Source: Agriterribacter humi
GTDB lineage: Bacteria; Bacteroidota; Bacteroidia; Chitinophagales; Chitinophagaceae
Assembly (NCBI RefSeq): GCF_009192765.1
Contig: NZ_VOHQ01000002.1
Span: forward strand, 620,001-684,000
Reading direction: 5' to 3'
Length of the DNA: 64,000 nucleotides
Each line of letters opens with the position of its first letter. Within the stretch, counting starts at the first letter, position 1. A model generated the notes under the pieces. The model did no database searches. It worked only from the letters and a program-made list of their open reading frames with translations, and was not told the DNA's origin. Positions 26,101 to 36,300 of this stretch are shown one piece after another. Made by a program: the position numbers and the translations under genes.

Positions 26101-27480
26101 TATGATGTGTATGGAAATTATGTGGTAAAGCTTTACGTAAAGGGCTATGGTGGCTGCCTTGATTCCGCGGTAGGCCAGGTGGTTGTATATGATCCTTTTG
26201 CCTATACTAAAATCAACTATACGGTTCCGTCTTCGGCCTGCAATGAAATGGCGGTTAATTTTGATGTGGTTACGCCCCCTGGCACCCGGTTCCAGTTTGC
26301 TTTTGGTGATGGCAATATGGATACTTCCGGTCAAACGGCGTTGAGCCATCTCTATGATTACCCGAACACCTACCGGCCCAGTGTGTTGCTGGTTGATTCG
26401 CAGGACTGCAGGGTAACTGTAAACGGCCCAACACCCATCAATGTAAAAGGCGCTGTGCCCGTTTTTAATATTGACAAAAAACAATTTTGCGATTCGGGAA
26501 CCGTATTTGTTACCAATTATTCCATCAGCAATGAACCTATTGTTTCGCATGTGTGGGACTTTGGTGATGGTCAGACAACCCCCGATGAAGATCCGCCCGC
26601 TCATGCCTTTTCACAGCCGGGCTTATACCCCGTTTCGCTTACCGCTACCACGCAGAGTGGCTGCGAAAAAACATTTACTGACACGGTGAGGGTTTACCGG
26701 ACACCAAACCCGGTAATTGCGGTGGAGGACATTACCTGTATAAACCGGGCGATCGCATTTAATGGCACACTTACCCAACCGCCGGATACCGCCATACAAT
26801 GGAACTGGAATTTTGGCGATGGAAGAACATCTGCTGAGCGGAACAATGACATCAGTTATGAAAACCCCGGCAGCTATACTGTAACCTTAACAGCAGCCAA
26901 CAGTTTGGGATGCGGGAACACTGCTACCCTTCCTTTAACCGTTGCGCCGCTGCCTGTTATTACAGCGCAAAATGTAGTTATACCGGTTGGGGGTGAGATA
27001 GTGTTGCCCGTAAGCTATAGCAGTGGCATCGCCAATTATACATGGACACCGCCGGAGGGATTAAGTTGCACCACCTGCCCAACTCCAATAGCCAAACCAT
27101 CCCTGACCACTACCTACAATGTGCAGGTAACAGACAGCAATACCTGTGTAAGCAATGCTGATATAATGGTGGAAGTAGTTTGCAAGTCGGAGAATTATTT
27201 TGTGCCCAATACGTTTTCGCCCAATGGTGATGGCATGAACGAAGTATTTTACCCCCGTGGCAAAGGACTGGCAAGCGTACAATCTATGAAAATTTATAAC
27301 CGCTGGGGACAACTGGTTTTCGACCGGCGAAACTTTTCAGCAAATGATCCTACAAAAGGGTGGAACGGAAAAATGGGGAACCAGGCTGTGCCACCCGATG
27401 TATATGTATATATGATAGAATTTGTGTGCGAAAATGCGCAGATTGTACCCATGAAGGGGAATGTAACACTAATAAGATAA
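23161..27480 (+). CDS. Giant PKD-repeat adhesin with T9SS type B sorting domain
   Basis: The 1439-residue protein has a signal peptide (LLLLLALTVNA, cleaved before QTP). It then carries about fifteen PKD-like beta-sandwich repeats, each marked by a WDFGDG-type motif or a variant (WDFGNGST, WNFGDGTPA, WDFDDGETS, WDFGDTTNS) and a following HxY block. The C-terminus NTFSPNGDGMNEVFYPRG, IYNRWGQLVFDR, GWNGK and PPDVYVYMIEF is a gliding-motility-associated CHU_C (type B) sorting domain that targets the protein to the type IX secretion system. The likely role is surface adhesion or gliding. The start is TTG 23161, which fits the signal peptide; no ATG lies nearby. A PorP/SprF gene follows four bases after the stop, typical for type B substrates. 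Confidence 0.92.
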   Translation: MKKGIFNSILLLLLALTVNAQTPVADFSGSVLSGCAPLRVNFKDLSSGDPKYWDWDLGNTQLSNTQNPATTYSQPGTYTVTLVVRNASGANAVTKTGYITVYPSPTASLSADITTACLPATIQFTGTASTTVGTISDWSWDFGDGGTSNQQNPQHTYTETGYYNVALTVTSSNGCTRRVSRARYIRMVSGIVADFVNTPSAECKPPFGVAFTNESSGPGRLTYTWDFGNGSTADSANPVASFATDGDYPVKLITQSNYGCKDTVEKTVTVTTYAASFNSPDNSCLVEAVNFENTSAAGASSLVWDFGDGTQSTEPSPVKTYDAAGSYTVKLIHNYPNCSDSVSKTINITPKANVDFTATNNLGCGVPLEVQFQNNTAGAVSWLWDFGDGDTSTDQNPTHIYTNAASYDVTLTVTTASGCGNTITKRRFVRVIPTTVKIIAEEDGGCVGLTIHPVTEIRTVDDIASWSWNFGDGTPANNSETPVHTYNSTGVFPMKVTVTTVDGCTVTATHPVRVGTPPSGADFTVDPTGNCVSDSVRFYGTATDANEWLWDFDDGETSTDQNPVHLYRDTGTFAVKLIPLNNGCPGPARTKTDLFRKDPPVANFGFEVDCSNRLLVTFTDRSIVDPLLGEPVYAWDFGDGSTSAEKNPPVHAYSGNGKYKVTLKVTNGDCFGVYVQQIDISALNTDFTLPADPFCKNGQLLFTALEDTALVKDFAWLMDGEMVGNEQAFDTLFGAAGDHTLTLRLTDKNDCVLTEVSKPLSVKGPTAQFTSSATTNCGSDAVSFTDQSTSGTSIAEWLWDFGDSTTQAFSAPPFAHQYADTGTYRVQLTVKDIDGCTDTYALADPIKVSAPKAYFGAAQTLFCPGMPLVFNDSSQGTGLTYLWDFGDGQTATGQNPSNIYADGKYTVKLVITDSLGCSDSLIRTDYIDVKTPVAAFEAADTSSTCQLLEAKFFNRSENYESFYWDFGDTTNSTLADPRHFYDVYGNYVVKLYVKGYGGCLDSAVGQVVVYDPFAYTKINYTVPSSACNEMAVNFDVVTPPGTRFQFAFGDGNMDTSGQTALSHLYDYPNTYRPSVLLVDSQDCRVTVNGPTPINVKGAVPVFNIDKKQFCDSGTVFVTNYSISNEPIVSHVWDFGDGQTTPDEDPPAHAFSQPGLYPVSLTATTQSGCEKTFTDTVRVYRTPNPVIAVEDITCINRAIAFNGTLTQPPDTAIQWNWNFGDGRTSAERNNDISYENPGSYTVTLTAANSLGCGNTATLPLTVAPLPVITAQNVVIPVGGEIVLPVSYSSGIANYTWTPPEGLSCTTCPTPIAKPSLTTTYNVQVTDSNTCVSNADIMVEVVCKSENYFVPNTFSPNGDGMNEVFYPRGKGLASVQSMKIYNRWGQLVFDRRNFSANDPTKGWNGKMGNQAVPPDVYVYMIEFVCENAQIVPMKGNVTLIR

Positions 27481-27484
27481 GCGT

Positions 27485-28540
27485 ATGTTCATTAAAAGAA
27501 ATACATATTATCTGCTTTTTTGTAAGCTGCCAAGGCAAAGCTTTCTAGCTTTTTTTGTACTGTTTTCAGTTGTTGCAAAAACACAGGATCTTCACTTCTC
27601 GCAATTCTACGAAGCGCCATTGGTAAGAAATCCTGCACTTGCGGGGCTTTTTGAAGGCGATGTAAGAGCACAATTGGTATACCGCAACCAGTGGGGAAGC
27701 GTAACCACGCCTTATCAAACGGGTTCACTTAACGGAGAATATAAGTTTGCCATTGGCAAAGGCGATGATTTTATGACTGCAGGCTTGCAGATATTATGGG
27801 ATAAGGCCGGTTCGGTGGCGCTCAACACCACGCACCTTTTGCCTGCAGTGAATTATCACAAATCCATGAACGCCGATAAGAACAGGTACCTTTCTATTGG
27901 ATTCATGGGCGGATTGGTGTCGCGGCGGCTTGACCGTTCTAAAGTAACCACCAATAACCAGTATGTAGACGGCTTTGGATACAATGGCTCCCTGCCCGAC
28001 GGGGAAACTTTTGCATCCAATTATTCTTATTTTGACGCCGGAGTGGGTATGAGTTACAATTCATCATTGGGAGATAGAAAAGAGAATAATTTTTTTGTAG
28101 GATTTGCCTATCATCATTTTAATAAGCCCGCTAATTCCTTTTATCAAAAATTACAGCATTTGCCCAAATGGGTGGTTTCGGGGGGATTGAGAACGACTAT
28201 GGGCGATTTATCATACATCACTTTTAATGCCGATGTAAGTGTACAGGGTCCTTTTAAGGAACTGATAGGAGGAGCAATGTATTCAAGAAAAATAGGAGAC
28301 GAAGAAGCGCCTGATTATATTATACACATGGGTGGGTATTTAAGATGGGAAGATGCAATCATACCTGTAGTAAAATTAGACTATCATCCTTTTTCAGTAG
28401 CATTCAGCTATGATATGAACATATCGCAATTGCGCACATCGAGCCAGGGCAGGGGAGGATTTGAAATTGCGCTTAGCTACATTGGCTTTTTGAACAGCAA
28501 TGGCAGTACTAAAGACATATTACGCTGCCCGCGGTTCTGA
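27485..28540 (+). CDS. PorP/SprF family type IX secretion system membrane protein
   Basis: The 351-residue protein has an N-terminal signal (ending about SVVAKTQ) and the family blocks DLHFSQFYEAPLVRNPALAG, YRNQWGSVTTPYQT, a repeated beta-barrel pattern (FDAGVGMSYN, FFVGFAYHHFNKP) and a late EIALSY strand. PorP/SprF proteins are outer-membrane partners that help secrete or attach particular CHU_C-type substrates; SprF does this for the SprB adhesin in Flavobacterium johnsoniae. Here it lies four bases after the giant PKD adhesin and is almost surely its dedicated partner. The start at ATG 27485 gives an unusually long basic N-terminus (KRNTYYLLFCKLPRQ). Confidence 0.92.
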   Translation: MFIKRNTYYLLFCKLPRQSFLAFFVLFSVVAKTQDLHFSQFYEAPLVRNPALAGLFEGDVRAQLVYRNQWGSVTTPYQTGSLNGEYKFAIGKGDDFMTAGLQILWDKAGSVALNTTHLLPAVNYHKSMNADKNRYLSIGFMGGLVSRRLDRSKVTTNNQYVDGFGYNGSLPDGETFASNYSYFDAGVGMSYNSSLGDRKENNFFVGFAYHHFNKPANSFYQKLQHLPKWVVSGGLRTTMGDLSYITFNADVSVQGPFKELIGGAMYSRKIGDEEAPDYIIHMGGYLRWEDAIIPVVKLDYHPFSVAFSYDMNISQLRTSSQGRGGFEIALSYIGFLNSNGSTKDILRCPRF

Positions 28541-28735
28541 TTATCAGGGATTTTTATTTTCACATAGGGGAAACTGTAAAGCCTGTCGCCTTGGCGCTCA
28601 TAACAATTTCATTTTCAAATTTTCAAATTTCCACATTTTCACATTACATCAAATTACCATTTTTCAATTTTTCTGCTATACTTTGAAAGCCAAAATTTGC
28701 GTTATCTTTTGCAGATAAAATCCTAATTTTATAAA

Positions 28736-29080
28736 GTGAAGAATTTTACGCTGATATTTTTGGCAGGAGTGATGTTGCATTTTTCCGGCTTTAGCCAGGA
28801 AAAATATCTCCTTGCTGCCAAAGAACCCGTGGTAAAAATCTTAAAATTCTATCCCAATCCTGCTACTACTTTCATCAATTTCGACTTTCAGAAAAGTTAC
28901 GACAAGTCTTATAGTTTACGGATATATAATTTTTTGGGCAAAAAGGTTTTTGAGCTTGCCAATATAAGCCTCACCAACCAGGTAAATCTTTCCGATTTTA
29001 CACGGGGAGTATACATTTTTCAACTGCGCGACAGGAACGGAAAGATCATCGAATCGGGAAAGTTTCAGGTGTCCAAATAA
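28736..29080 (+). CDS. Minimal T9SS type A sorting-domain protein
   Basis: The 114-residue protein is little more than a signal peptide (about 1-20, ending GFSQ) and a type A C-terminal sorting domain (about 35-114). The domain shows [29 protein letters not shown] and [19 protein letters not shown] followed by a short strand. Such domains usually follow a large cargo. Here no cargo is present, so it may be the residue of a larger gene, a stand-alone T9SS client, or a small protein in its own right. Translation starts at GTG 28736. The upstream 195 bases contain the inverted copy of the simple repeat near 20681. Confidence 0.85.
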   Translation: MKNFTLIFLAGVMLHFSGFSQEKYLLAAKEPVVKILKFYPNPATTFINFDFQKSYDKSYSLRIYNFLGKKVFELANISLTNQVNLSDFTRGVYIFQLRDRNGKIIESGKFQVSK

Positions 29081-29508
29081 GCATATTGTTTGCATATGGT
29101 TTTATGCAGCATACCGGTGAAGTTTACTGTATTCAAATCGCAGGGATTTCAATCTTCTCAATTATACTTTATTTCCTTATTAATTACTAATAATAATACG
29201 CGATTACGTCATCCATAAAAGATGATTGAAAGTTGATGTTATTATATAGCCTTACTATTAATTTAATAGCCCGACACTCATGCGCTGGCTATTAAAGACC
29301 CAGGATGTAAGATAAGTAGCTTACTATTTTTCAAAGCACAGCCCTGACCCTCAATTTTCAAATTACCAGTAGTGCCGGATAGGTGTTTATGCTAACTCAC
29401 TGTGTAGCATACACGAAAAAAAGATCGCGTTACAATTCTTTGGAAAATGTTTCGTTTGAGCAGTGAATTTTCATTTTAAATCTTCTTTTTAACTAAACCC
29501 TTAATTCG
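29081..29508. other. Gene-free region of about 430 bases
   Basis: No ORF of convincing composition and no tRNA or strong terminator is seen. A short hairpin (TATGCTA with TAGCATA) lies near 29385-29411. The stretch is AT-rich, and its middle (about 29150-29260) is poor in structure. Confidence 0.5.
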
Positions 29509-30363
29509 ATGAGAAACCAATTTAATTTTTGGTATTTGGCTACATTTTTATCCCTGGCTTTATTTTTTTCCTGTAAAAAGGATGACAATCCTGCAACCAC
29601 TCCTCCTGTTGAGTCTACTCCTCCGCCGCCGGAGCCAACGTTGTTTGAGATGGTGCAGGGCAGATGGGATGTTGACGTACCTTTTGCCGGGAAGAAGGCC
29701 AATCCATCATCCCCTTCTTTTAAAAACCAGGAAAAGCAGGATATAGGTACGGTCACATCTGCAGAGTTTTTCGGCGATAGCACATGCATCATAACGTTTG
29801 ATCACTATTATGCTATTGTTCACACCATCTCCGTTTCGGACAGCATCACTTTTAACATAGATGGACTTGGACCGCTTACAGATATCAGGGTGTTTGGTGA
29901 TTCTTTAAGTTTTTCGTTCACGTATTATGATATTCCAATGACCGTGAATGCAGCAAAGAGGAAAAATGTACAGGTGGATGAAAATAAGAAAGCGCTGTTG
30001 AATAACTGGAAGTTAACTACTGAAGAAGATGGTGCTGCCTTTTACGAAAATAATCAGATAAATGGCGACTTTTATATGATTATTTCGGCGGCGGGAAGTT
30101 TTGTGCAGCAATATCCAGATTACGCTGAGTCAATTAACTGGAAGTGGCATCCCGAAGAGCCCGATGCTATTGTGACTTATGCTGCAGGGCAGGATGAGGC
30201 AAATAATAATCATTATTTCAAGATACTGGAGTTAAGCGCTACCAGGTTAAAGGTGCAGGAAATCTCTTTGGACCCGGTATATGAGGACGATGGAACAGGT
30301 AATGAAGTGATCACGGGATACGAAAAAGTAATAGTTAACACCTTTGTTCTTACCGCCAAATAA
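29509..30363 (+). CDS. Lipoprotein of unknown function with proline-rich linker
   Basis: I do not recognise the family. The 284-residue protein has a lipoprotein signal with lipobox LFFSC (cysteine at residue 22) followed by KKDD, a common start of Bacteroidota surface lipoproteins. A proline- and threonine-rich linker (about 27-45) separates it from a domain beginning LFEMVQGRWDVDVPF. Two similar beta-rich units may be present, the second beginning LLNNWKLTTEEDG at about 164. The WxL/W motif at the start of each unit recalls lipocalin-like lipoproteins. It is monocistronic with a strong terminator. Confidence 0.75.
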   Translation: MRNQFNFWYLATFLSLALFFSCKKDDNPATTPPVESTPPPPEPTLFEMVQGRWDVDVPFAGKKANPSSPSFKNQEKQDIGTVTSAEFFGDSTCIITFDHYYAIVHTISVSDSITFNIDGLGPLTDIRVFGDSLSFSFTYYDIPMTVNAAKRKNVQVDENKKALLNNWKLTTEEDGAAFYENNQINGDFYMIISAAGSFVQQYPDYAESINWKWHPEEPDAIVTYAAGQDEANNNHYFKILELSATRLKVQEISLDPVYEDDGTGNEVITGYEKVIVNTFVLTAK

Positions 30364-30388
30364 AAAATTGCACAGGTAAAAACAATAT

Positions 30389-30423
30389 AAAAGCCGCCGG
30401 ACATCCACACCGGCGGCTTTTTG
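30389..30423 (+). terminator. Rho-independent terminator
   Basis: A 12-bp GC-rich stem (30389-30400 with 30410-30421) with a 9-base loop and flanking A and T runs ends the lipoprotein transcript. Confidence 0.88.
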
Positions 30424-30553
30424 ATCTTATATCCACTTTAAAGGTCAAATTATAACCCGCCTTCTTTCCAAAACAGGCAATTCGAGGCCTGACAAATCCT
30501 GCAAAGAAGGAGAAAAGAAAAAGCCGGTCATGAAACCGGCTCGTTCAATTTTG

Positions 30554-30624
30554 TTGCCCGACCTGGATTCGAACCAAGACAAACAGTACCAAAAACTGTC
30601 GTACTACCATTATACTATCGGGCA
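30554..30624 (-). tRNA. tRNA-Gln (anticodon TTG)
   Basis: On the minus strand a 71-base cloverleaf with acceptor TGCCCGA/TCGGGCA, anticodon stem ACAGT/ACTGT and loop TTTTGGT giving anticodon TTG. The T arm contains GGTTCGAATCC. CCA is not encoded. Confidence 0.93.
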
Positions 30625-30701
30625 ATCCTTCCTTAAAGCAAGTTTAAGGGCTGCAAAAGTAAATACTCGCAGCATGTAAACCAAATTTCATCCAGGGATA
30701 A

Positions 30702-31985
30702 TTAATGGGCTTTAACTAAGTAGTAATTTTTTCTGCCTTTTTGGATCAATACATATTTGTTGTGTAAAAGATCGGCAACAGTAATTTCCTTTGAAATATT
30801 ATCTATTTTATTACGGTTAATGCTTACACCCCCATTCTGGATCATCTTTCGTGCCTCTCCCTTGCTGGAAAAACTACCCGTTTCAGCTAAAAAGGAAACA
30901 ATATCAATCCCGCTGCTGATTTTTTGTTTCGGATAATCAAATTTTATCACACCTTCCATATTTTCGAGATCCTCTGCGCTTAATGATTCTACTGGCGCCG
31001 TTTGACGGGAAAATAATTTTTCTGTTGTTTCAATGGCTTTATTGTATTCCTCTTCTCCGTGAATGAAAATAGTTACTTCTTTGGCCAATGTTTTTTGTAG
31101 CAGGCGATTGGCCGGATTTTGGCGATGCTGTTCAAGCAGAGTATTGATCTCTGCCGGAGCTAAAAAAGTGAAAATTTTAATCCATTTTTCAGCGTCTTCG
31201 TCTGAAGCATTAAGCCAGAACTGATAGAACTGGTAAGGAGAAGTTCTTTCTGCGTTTAACCAGATATTGCCTTTTTCAGTCTTGCCGAATTTCCCACCGT
31301 CGGCTTTTGTAATAAGCGGGCAGGTAAAAGCAAAAGCTTCACCGCCTGCCTTACGCCGTATAAGTTCCGACCCGGTAGTAATATTGCCCCACTGATCGCT
31401 GCCGCCCATCTGAAGCTTGCAGTTTTTATTTTTGTAGAGCCAGTAATAGTCGTATCCCTGCATGAGCTGGTAGGCAAATTCGGTGTAGCTGATGCCTGTA
31501 TCGCCTTCAATGCGCTTTTTTACACTGTCTTTAGCCATCATGTAATTCACCGTAATGTGTTTTCCTGCATCGCGCAGGAACTCAATAAAGCTGATATTTT
31601 TGAACCAGTCGTAGTTGTTTACCAGTTCTGCGCCATTGGGAAGCACAGGATCAAAATCCAAGTGTTTCTCCAATTGTTTCCTGATCCCGGCTATATTAAC
31701 GTCTAATTGTTCGGAGCTCAGCAGGTTTCTTTCTTCGCTTTTACCGCTGGGATCGCCGATCATACCTGTTGCACCGCCGATAAGGGCAATAGGTTTATGT
31801 CCTTTTTTTTGCAGGTGTACAAGCAATAAAATGGGTACCAAACTACCGATATGCAGGCTGTCTGCCGTAGGATCAAAACCAATATAAGCCGTTGTCATTT
31901 CTTTATCCAATTGTTCTGCTGTTCCGGGCATTATATCCTGAAGCATGCCCCGCCATTTCAATTCTTCTATAAGCGTCATTTTCAA
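30702..31985 (-). CDS. tyrS: Tyrosine--tRNA ligase
   Basis: TyrRS charges tRNA-Tyr; a tRNA-Tyr gene lies at 50180-50262. The 427-residue class Ic synthetase shows the HIGH-type motif as DSLHIGSL (about 38-45), the [16 protein letters not shown] block, [21 protein letters not shown] (about 193-204) and the KMSKS-equivalent KFGKTEKG (about 232-239). A C-terminal S4 RNA-binding domain ([18 protein letters not shown]) follows. The first ATG at 31985 is followed by another at 31979; either fits. tRNA-Gln on the same strand lies downstream. Confidence 0.96.
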   Translation of the reverse strand: MKMTLIEELKWRGMLQDIMPGTAEQLDKEMTTAYIGFDPTADSLHIGSLVPILLLVHLQKKGHKPIALIGGATGMIGDPSGKSEERNLLSSEQLDVNIAGIRKQLEKHLDFDPVLPNGAELVNNYDWFKNISFIEFLRDAGKHITVNYMMAKDSVKKRIEGDTGISYTEFAYQLMQGYDYYWLYKNKNCKLQMGGSDQWGNITTGSELIRRKAGGEAFAFTCPLITKADGGKFGKTEKGNIWLNAERTSPYQFYQFWLNASDEDAEKWIKIFTFLAPAEINTLLEQHRQNPANRLLQKTLAKEVTIFIHGEEEYNKAIETTEKLFSRQTAPVESLSAEDLENMEGVIKFDYPKQKISSGIDIVSFLAETGSFSSKGEARKMIQNGGVSINRNKIDNISKEITVADLLHNKYVLIQKGRKNYYLVKAH

Positions 31986-32104
31986 ATGGTTTTGGGCAAA
32001 AATAATGTTAGTTTATGAAGGCTGTTTAAAAAGGCAATATTTTGAGCACAAATCCGTTATAAAAGCTTGTATTTTAATGTCCACCGCTGCTAAGTGTTCC
32101 TGTG

Positions 32105-32112
32105 TATATTTG
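32105..32112 (+). promoter_or_regulatory. -7 box upstream of the porV/porQ-like gene
   Basis: TATATTTG matches TAnnTTTG, 63 bases before ATG 32176. No clear -33 element was found. Confidence 0.45.
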
Positions 32113-32175
32113 TAATGCCAAACGGTCCGGAAGGATCGGCTACAAGATGAAATTACTTATCAGAAAATAAGTTGA

Positions 32176-33300
32176 ATGAAAAAAGTGCTTCTGAGAACAG
32201 TTTTGATTGTCCTGTTAAGTAGTAGCAAGAATTCCTATGCCCAGTTCCGTAAATATTCAAATGAGTTTCTGAATATAGGAGCCGGGGCAAGAGGGCTCGG
32301 AATGGGTGGCGCGCAAATAGCTTCGGTTAGCGATGGCAATGCGGGTTACTGGAATCCTGCAGGGCTCGTGCATATAAAAGATAACCCGGTTGTAAATTTT
32401 ATGCATGCTGAATATTTTTCCGGGATCGGTAAATACGATTATGGCAGTGTAGCCATTCCGCTAAGCGACAAAAAAAGAACCATTGCATTATCCCTGCTGC
32501 GATTTGGTGTGGATGACATTCCCAATACATTATACCTTGTTGAGCCCGATGGTTCCATCAACTATAATAATATCCGTTCTTTTTCTTCGGCCGATTATGC
32601 TTTTCTTTTTTCTTATGCCCAGAGTGTAAAGCAAACAGGCAACAAATTGTTCAGTTTTGGCGTCAATGCCAAAGTCATTCATCGCAATGTAGGCACATTT
32701 GCAAAGGCATGGGGTTTTGGTTTGGATGCGGGTGTGCAGATGCATGCCGGGCGATGGAAATTAGGTATCGCGGCCAGAGATGTTACTACAACGTTCAATG
32801 CCTGGAGCTTTAGTTTTACAGAAGAGGAAAAGGAAGTACTCTATCTTACCGATAATGAAATACCGGTAAAGTCAACAGAGCTTACGGCCCCCCGGTTGGT
32901 ACTGGGCGGAGCGTATGATTTTGCGATAGGCAAAAAATTCAATCTCCTTGCTGAAGCCAATTTAGACCTCACTTTTGATGGCAAAAGAAATGTGATCATC
33001 AGTGCAGACCCGGTAAGTGTTGATCCGCGGTTGGGTATTGAACTGGGTTATAAAGACCTGATTTTTGTAAGAGGCGGTGTTTATAATTTTCAGCGTGCCC
33101 TGGCAGACGGAGATACCCTCAATCAAAAAAAAGTATGGATATATCAGCCCAGCCTCGGTGCAGGCTTTAAATTAAAGCATATTGCCATTGATTATGCTTT
33201 TACGAATCTTGCCAATCAATCCAATCCCTTATATACGCATATCTTTTCTATACGGTTAGATTTAGTGAAAAAGGAAAAGAATAAAAGCGTTAAAAACTAA
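32176..33300 (+). CDS. PorV/PorQ family outer-membrane protein (type IX secretion)
   Basis: The 374-residue protein has a signal peptide (ending NSYAQ) and then EFLNIGAGARGLGMGGAQI and SDGNAGYWNPAGL, the N-terminal hallmark of the PorV/PorQ (FadL-like barrel) family. Alternating beta-strand patterns follow to the end (FSIRLDLVKK). PorV shuttles T9SS substrates from the translocon to the PorU sortase, while PorQ belongs to the attachment complex. Sequence alone does not decide between them. The next gene, seven bases downstream, encodes a C25 PorU-like sortase, so the pair is probably one operon and a matched shuttle and protease. Confidence 0.85.
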   Translation: MKKVLLRTVLIVLLSSSKNSYAQFRKYSNEFLNIGAGARGLGMGGAQIASVSDGNAGYWNPAGLVHIKDNPVVNFMHAEYFSGIGKYDYGSVAIPLSDKKRTIALSLLRFGVDDIPNTLYLVEPDGSINYNNIRSFSSADYAFLFSYAQSVKQTGNKLFSFGVNAKVIHRNVGTFAKAWGFGLDAGVQMHAGRWKLGIAARDVTTTFNAWSFSFTEEEKEVLYLTDNEIPVKSTELTAPRLVLGGAYDFAIGKKFNLLAEANLDLTFDGKRNVIISADPVSVDPRLGIELGYKDLIFVRGGVYNFQRALADGDTLNQKKVWIYQPSLGAGFKLKHIAIDYAFTNLANQSNPLYTHIFSIRLDLVKKEKNKSVKN

Positions 33301-33307
33301 TTAGCGT

Positions 33308-36300
33308 ATGATGAAACGGATTTTATTTATACTATTCGTGTTAAGCTCTTTTGCTGCCCACGCGCAGTATAACAACGAGTGGATAGACTATAATAAAACC
33401 TATTACAAATTCCCCGTTGGCAAAGATGGATTATACCGGATTACTCAATCTGCTTTACAGTCCATTGGGATTGATAATACACCGGCAGAATATTTCCAGT
33501 TGTGGCGCAATGGTATACAGGTGCCTTTATATACTTCTGTTGTTTCGGGAGCTTTGGGCGCAGGGGGTTATATGGAGTTTTGGGGGGAAATGAATGATGG
33601 CAAAACCGATACAAAATTATACAGGAATATCAATGATCAGTTATCCGATAAATGGAGTCTTGAAACCGATACGGCTTCTTTCTTTTTAACAGTCAATCCT
33701 TCAGGTGGTAACCTCAGAATGGTTAATGAAGCCAATAATGTTTCAGGCAACACGCTGGCTCCAGAACCTTATTTCATGTATACCTATGGTAAATATTTTA
33801 AAAATAAAATCAATCCGGGTAATGCAGGGCTGGTAGGAGAGTATGTTTATTCTTCTTCCTACGATAAGGGCGAGGGATATACCAGCGGTGATATTCGTCC
33901 TGCCACTTCGTTAACTGAACCTGTTATTAATAATTTATTTCCGTATTCGGGAGGGCCCAACGGTACATTCTACATTGCCGCATCGGGCAACGCGTTATAT
34001 AACCGCAACCTCCGGGCAGAGGTAAATAACACCCAGCTTGTAGATGTAGTGATGAATGTTTTTAATGACACACGCCAGCAGGTAACCCTGCCAGTGAGTT
34101 TAATCAGTTCGGGCAGTGCAACTGTAAAGATCACCAATACTTCCACAAACCCCAATGACAGGATGGTGGTATCGAAATATGAGATCACTTACCCCCGGCA
34201 ATTCAACTTTGGTAACAGTACCAATTTTATATTTGAGCTGCCCGCCACGGGCACGGGAAACTTTCTTAGGATCACCAACTTTAACAGGGGAAACGTTGCA
34301 CCTGTACTCTATGATCTTTCCAATCGTAAAAGATATACCGGTGATATTGCTGAAGCGGGCGTTATAAAATTCGCCCTGCCCCCCTCGGTGCAAAAAAGAA
34401 AACTGGTTTTGATGAGTGCAATGGCAGCCAATGTAAATATGATCAATGCATTGACTCCCCGTAATTTTGTTGATTATGGCCAGCCAGACAATCATGGCAA
34501 CTATCTTATCATCAGCAATCCGCTGCTGTATAATGGCGCAAATGGTGATCCCGTGGAAATGTACCGTCAATACCGCAGTTCAACTACGGGTGGTAGTTAT
34601 GTTGCAAAAGTATATGACATAGGACAGCTAACCGATCAGTTTGCATTTGGCATTAAGCGACATCCTGCAGCCATTAAAAATTTTATAAAATACGCGGAAG
34701 ATATTTTTCAAACAGCGCCCAGGGCTGTTTTTCTTATTGGCAAAGGTGTGAATTATATTGATGCAAGAACCAACCAAAGCAACCCGCTTCTGGAGCGGTT
34801 GAATCTTGTGCCTTCCTTCGGTCATCCCGATTCAGATAATTTACTTGTTGCAAGGGATAATGAAACAATCTCCCATATTCCCATTGGAAGATTGTCTGTA
34901 GTTAGTCCTGCTGAAGTCGAGATATATCTGAATAAGGTAAAAGAGTATGAATCTATTGCAGTGAATGCTCCTCATACAGTTGCAGGCAGGGGCTGGATGA
35001 AGAATGCCGTTCATGCCATTGGGGGTGGCAATGCAGCTTTAACTGCGGAGATTGGTGGTTATATGAATCAACTCAAGCATATATTGTCAGATACTTTATA
35101 TGGAGGTAATGTTAAAACCTTCAGCAAAACATCTGCTGTTGCTTCTCAACTGACCAATGAAGGCTTGCGAAATTTGTTTAAAGAAGGTATAGGAATAGTT
35201 AATTACTTTGGTCATTCATCTTCCACAAACATTGATTTTAATATTGAAGATCCCGGCGCGTATGAAAATCAGGGTAAATACCCTATGTTTTTCGTAAATG
35301 GTTGTCTGGCAGGAGATATTTTTAGCTTTGATCAGAACAGGTTAAATGCGGCCAATACACTTTCAGAAAAATTTGTGTTGGCAAATGAACGGGGTGCAAT
35401 AGGATTTGTAGCAAGTTCTCATTATGGTATCGTAAGTTACCTTAATACTTATTTAACGGGTTTATACGGCGCTCTTTCCAAAAAAGAATACGGACATTCA
35501 ATTGGCGAGTCCCTGGAGGAATCATTTCGTTATTTATTGGGTGTTTGGGGAACCGATTTTTTTGCCAGACTGCATGCTGAAGAAATTACGTTGCATGGTG
35601 ATCCTGTTATAAAATTATATGCGCAATCTCAGCCGGATTATGTGGTAGAAGATCAGTTTATTCAAATTCCACCGCTTGTTTCGGTTGCTGACCGGAGTTT
35701 TACTTTAGCTGTCAAGTTCTTTAATATTGGAAAAGCTGCTCCTGATTCTCTGACATTGGAAATAAAGCGCCAATTGCCCGATGGATCTGTAACGGTATTA
35801 ACCCGCAAAAGAATTCCGGGCATGCTTTTTAATGACAGCATGCGGTTAGTCATACCCGTTAACCCTGCCCTGGAAAAGGGAGAGAATAAGCTTATTGTAA
35901 CAGCCGATGCGGACAATGAAATTGGTGAGGTTTCTGAATCCAATAATTCGGTTTCTAAAATATTTTACATTGTGGAAGATGAAGCTACTCCGGTATATCC
36001 GTATAAGTTTTCAATTGTTAGCAATGGTAATATTTCATTTTATGCTTCAACAGCTAACCCGCTGTCTGCAATGAAGAATTACGTAATGGAGATAGATACA
36101 ACGGCATCTTTTAATTCTCCGGTAAAAAAATCAGAATCAAAAAGCAGCACAGGGGGAATACTGGAGTTTAAACCCGCCATAACTTTTTCTGACAGTACCG
36201 TATATTATTGGAGAGTTGCGGCAGTACCATCTTCAGGTCAGGAATATAGCTGGACTAAATCTTCATTCATATATCTGAATGGCAGTACAGAAGGGTTTAA

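Noticed and set aside
26026-26604. Antisense open frame of 192 codons inside the PKD adhesin gene
   Set aside because: Repeat-rich coding sequence readily gives long shadow frames; no domain is recognisable.
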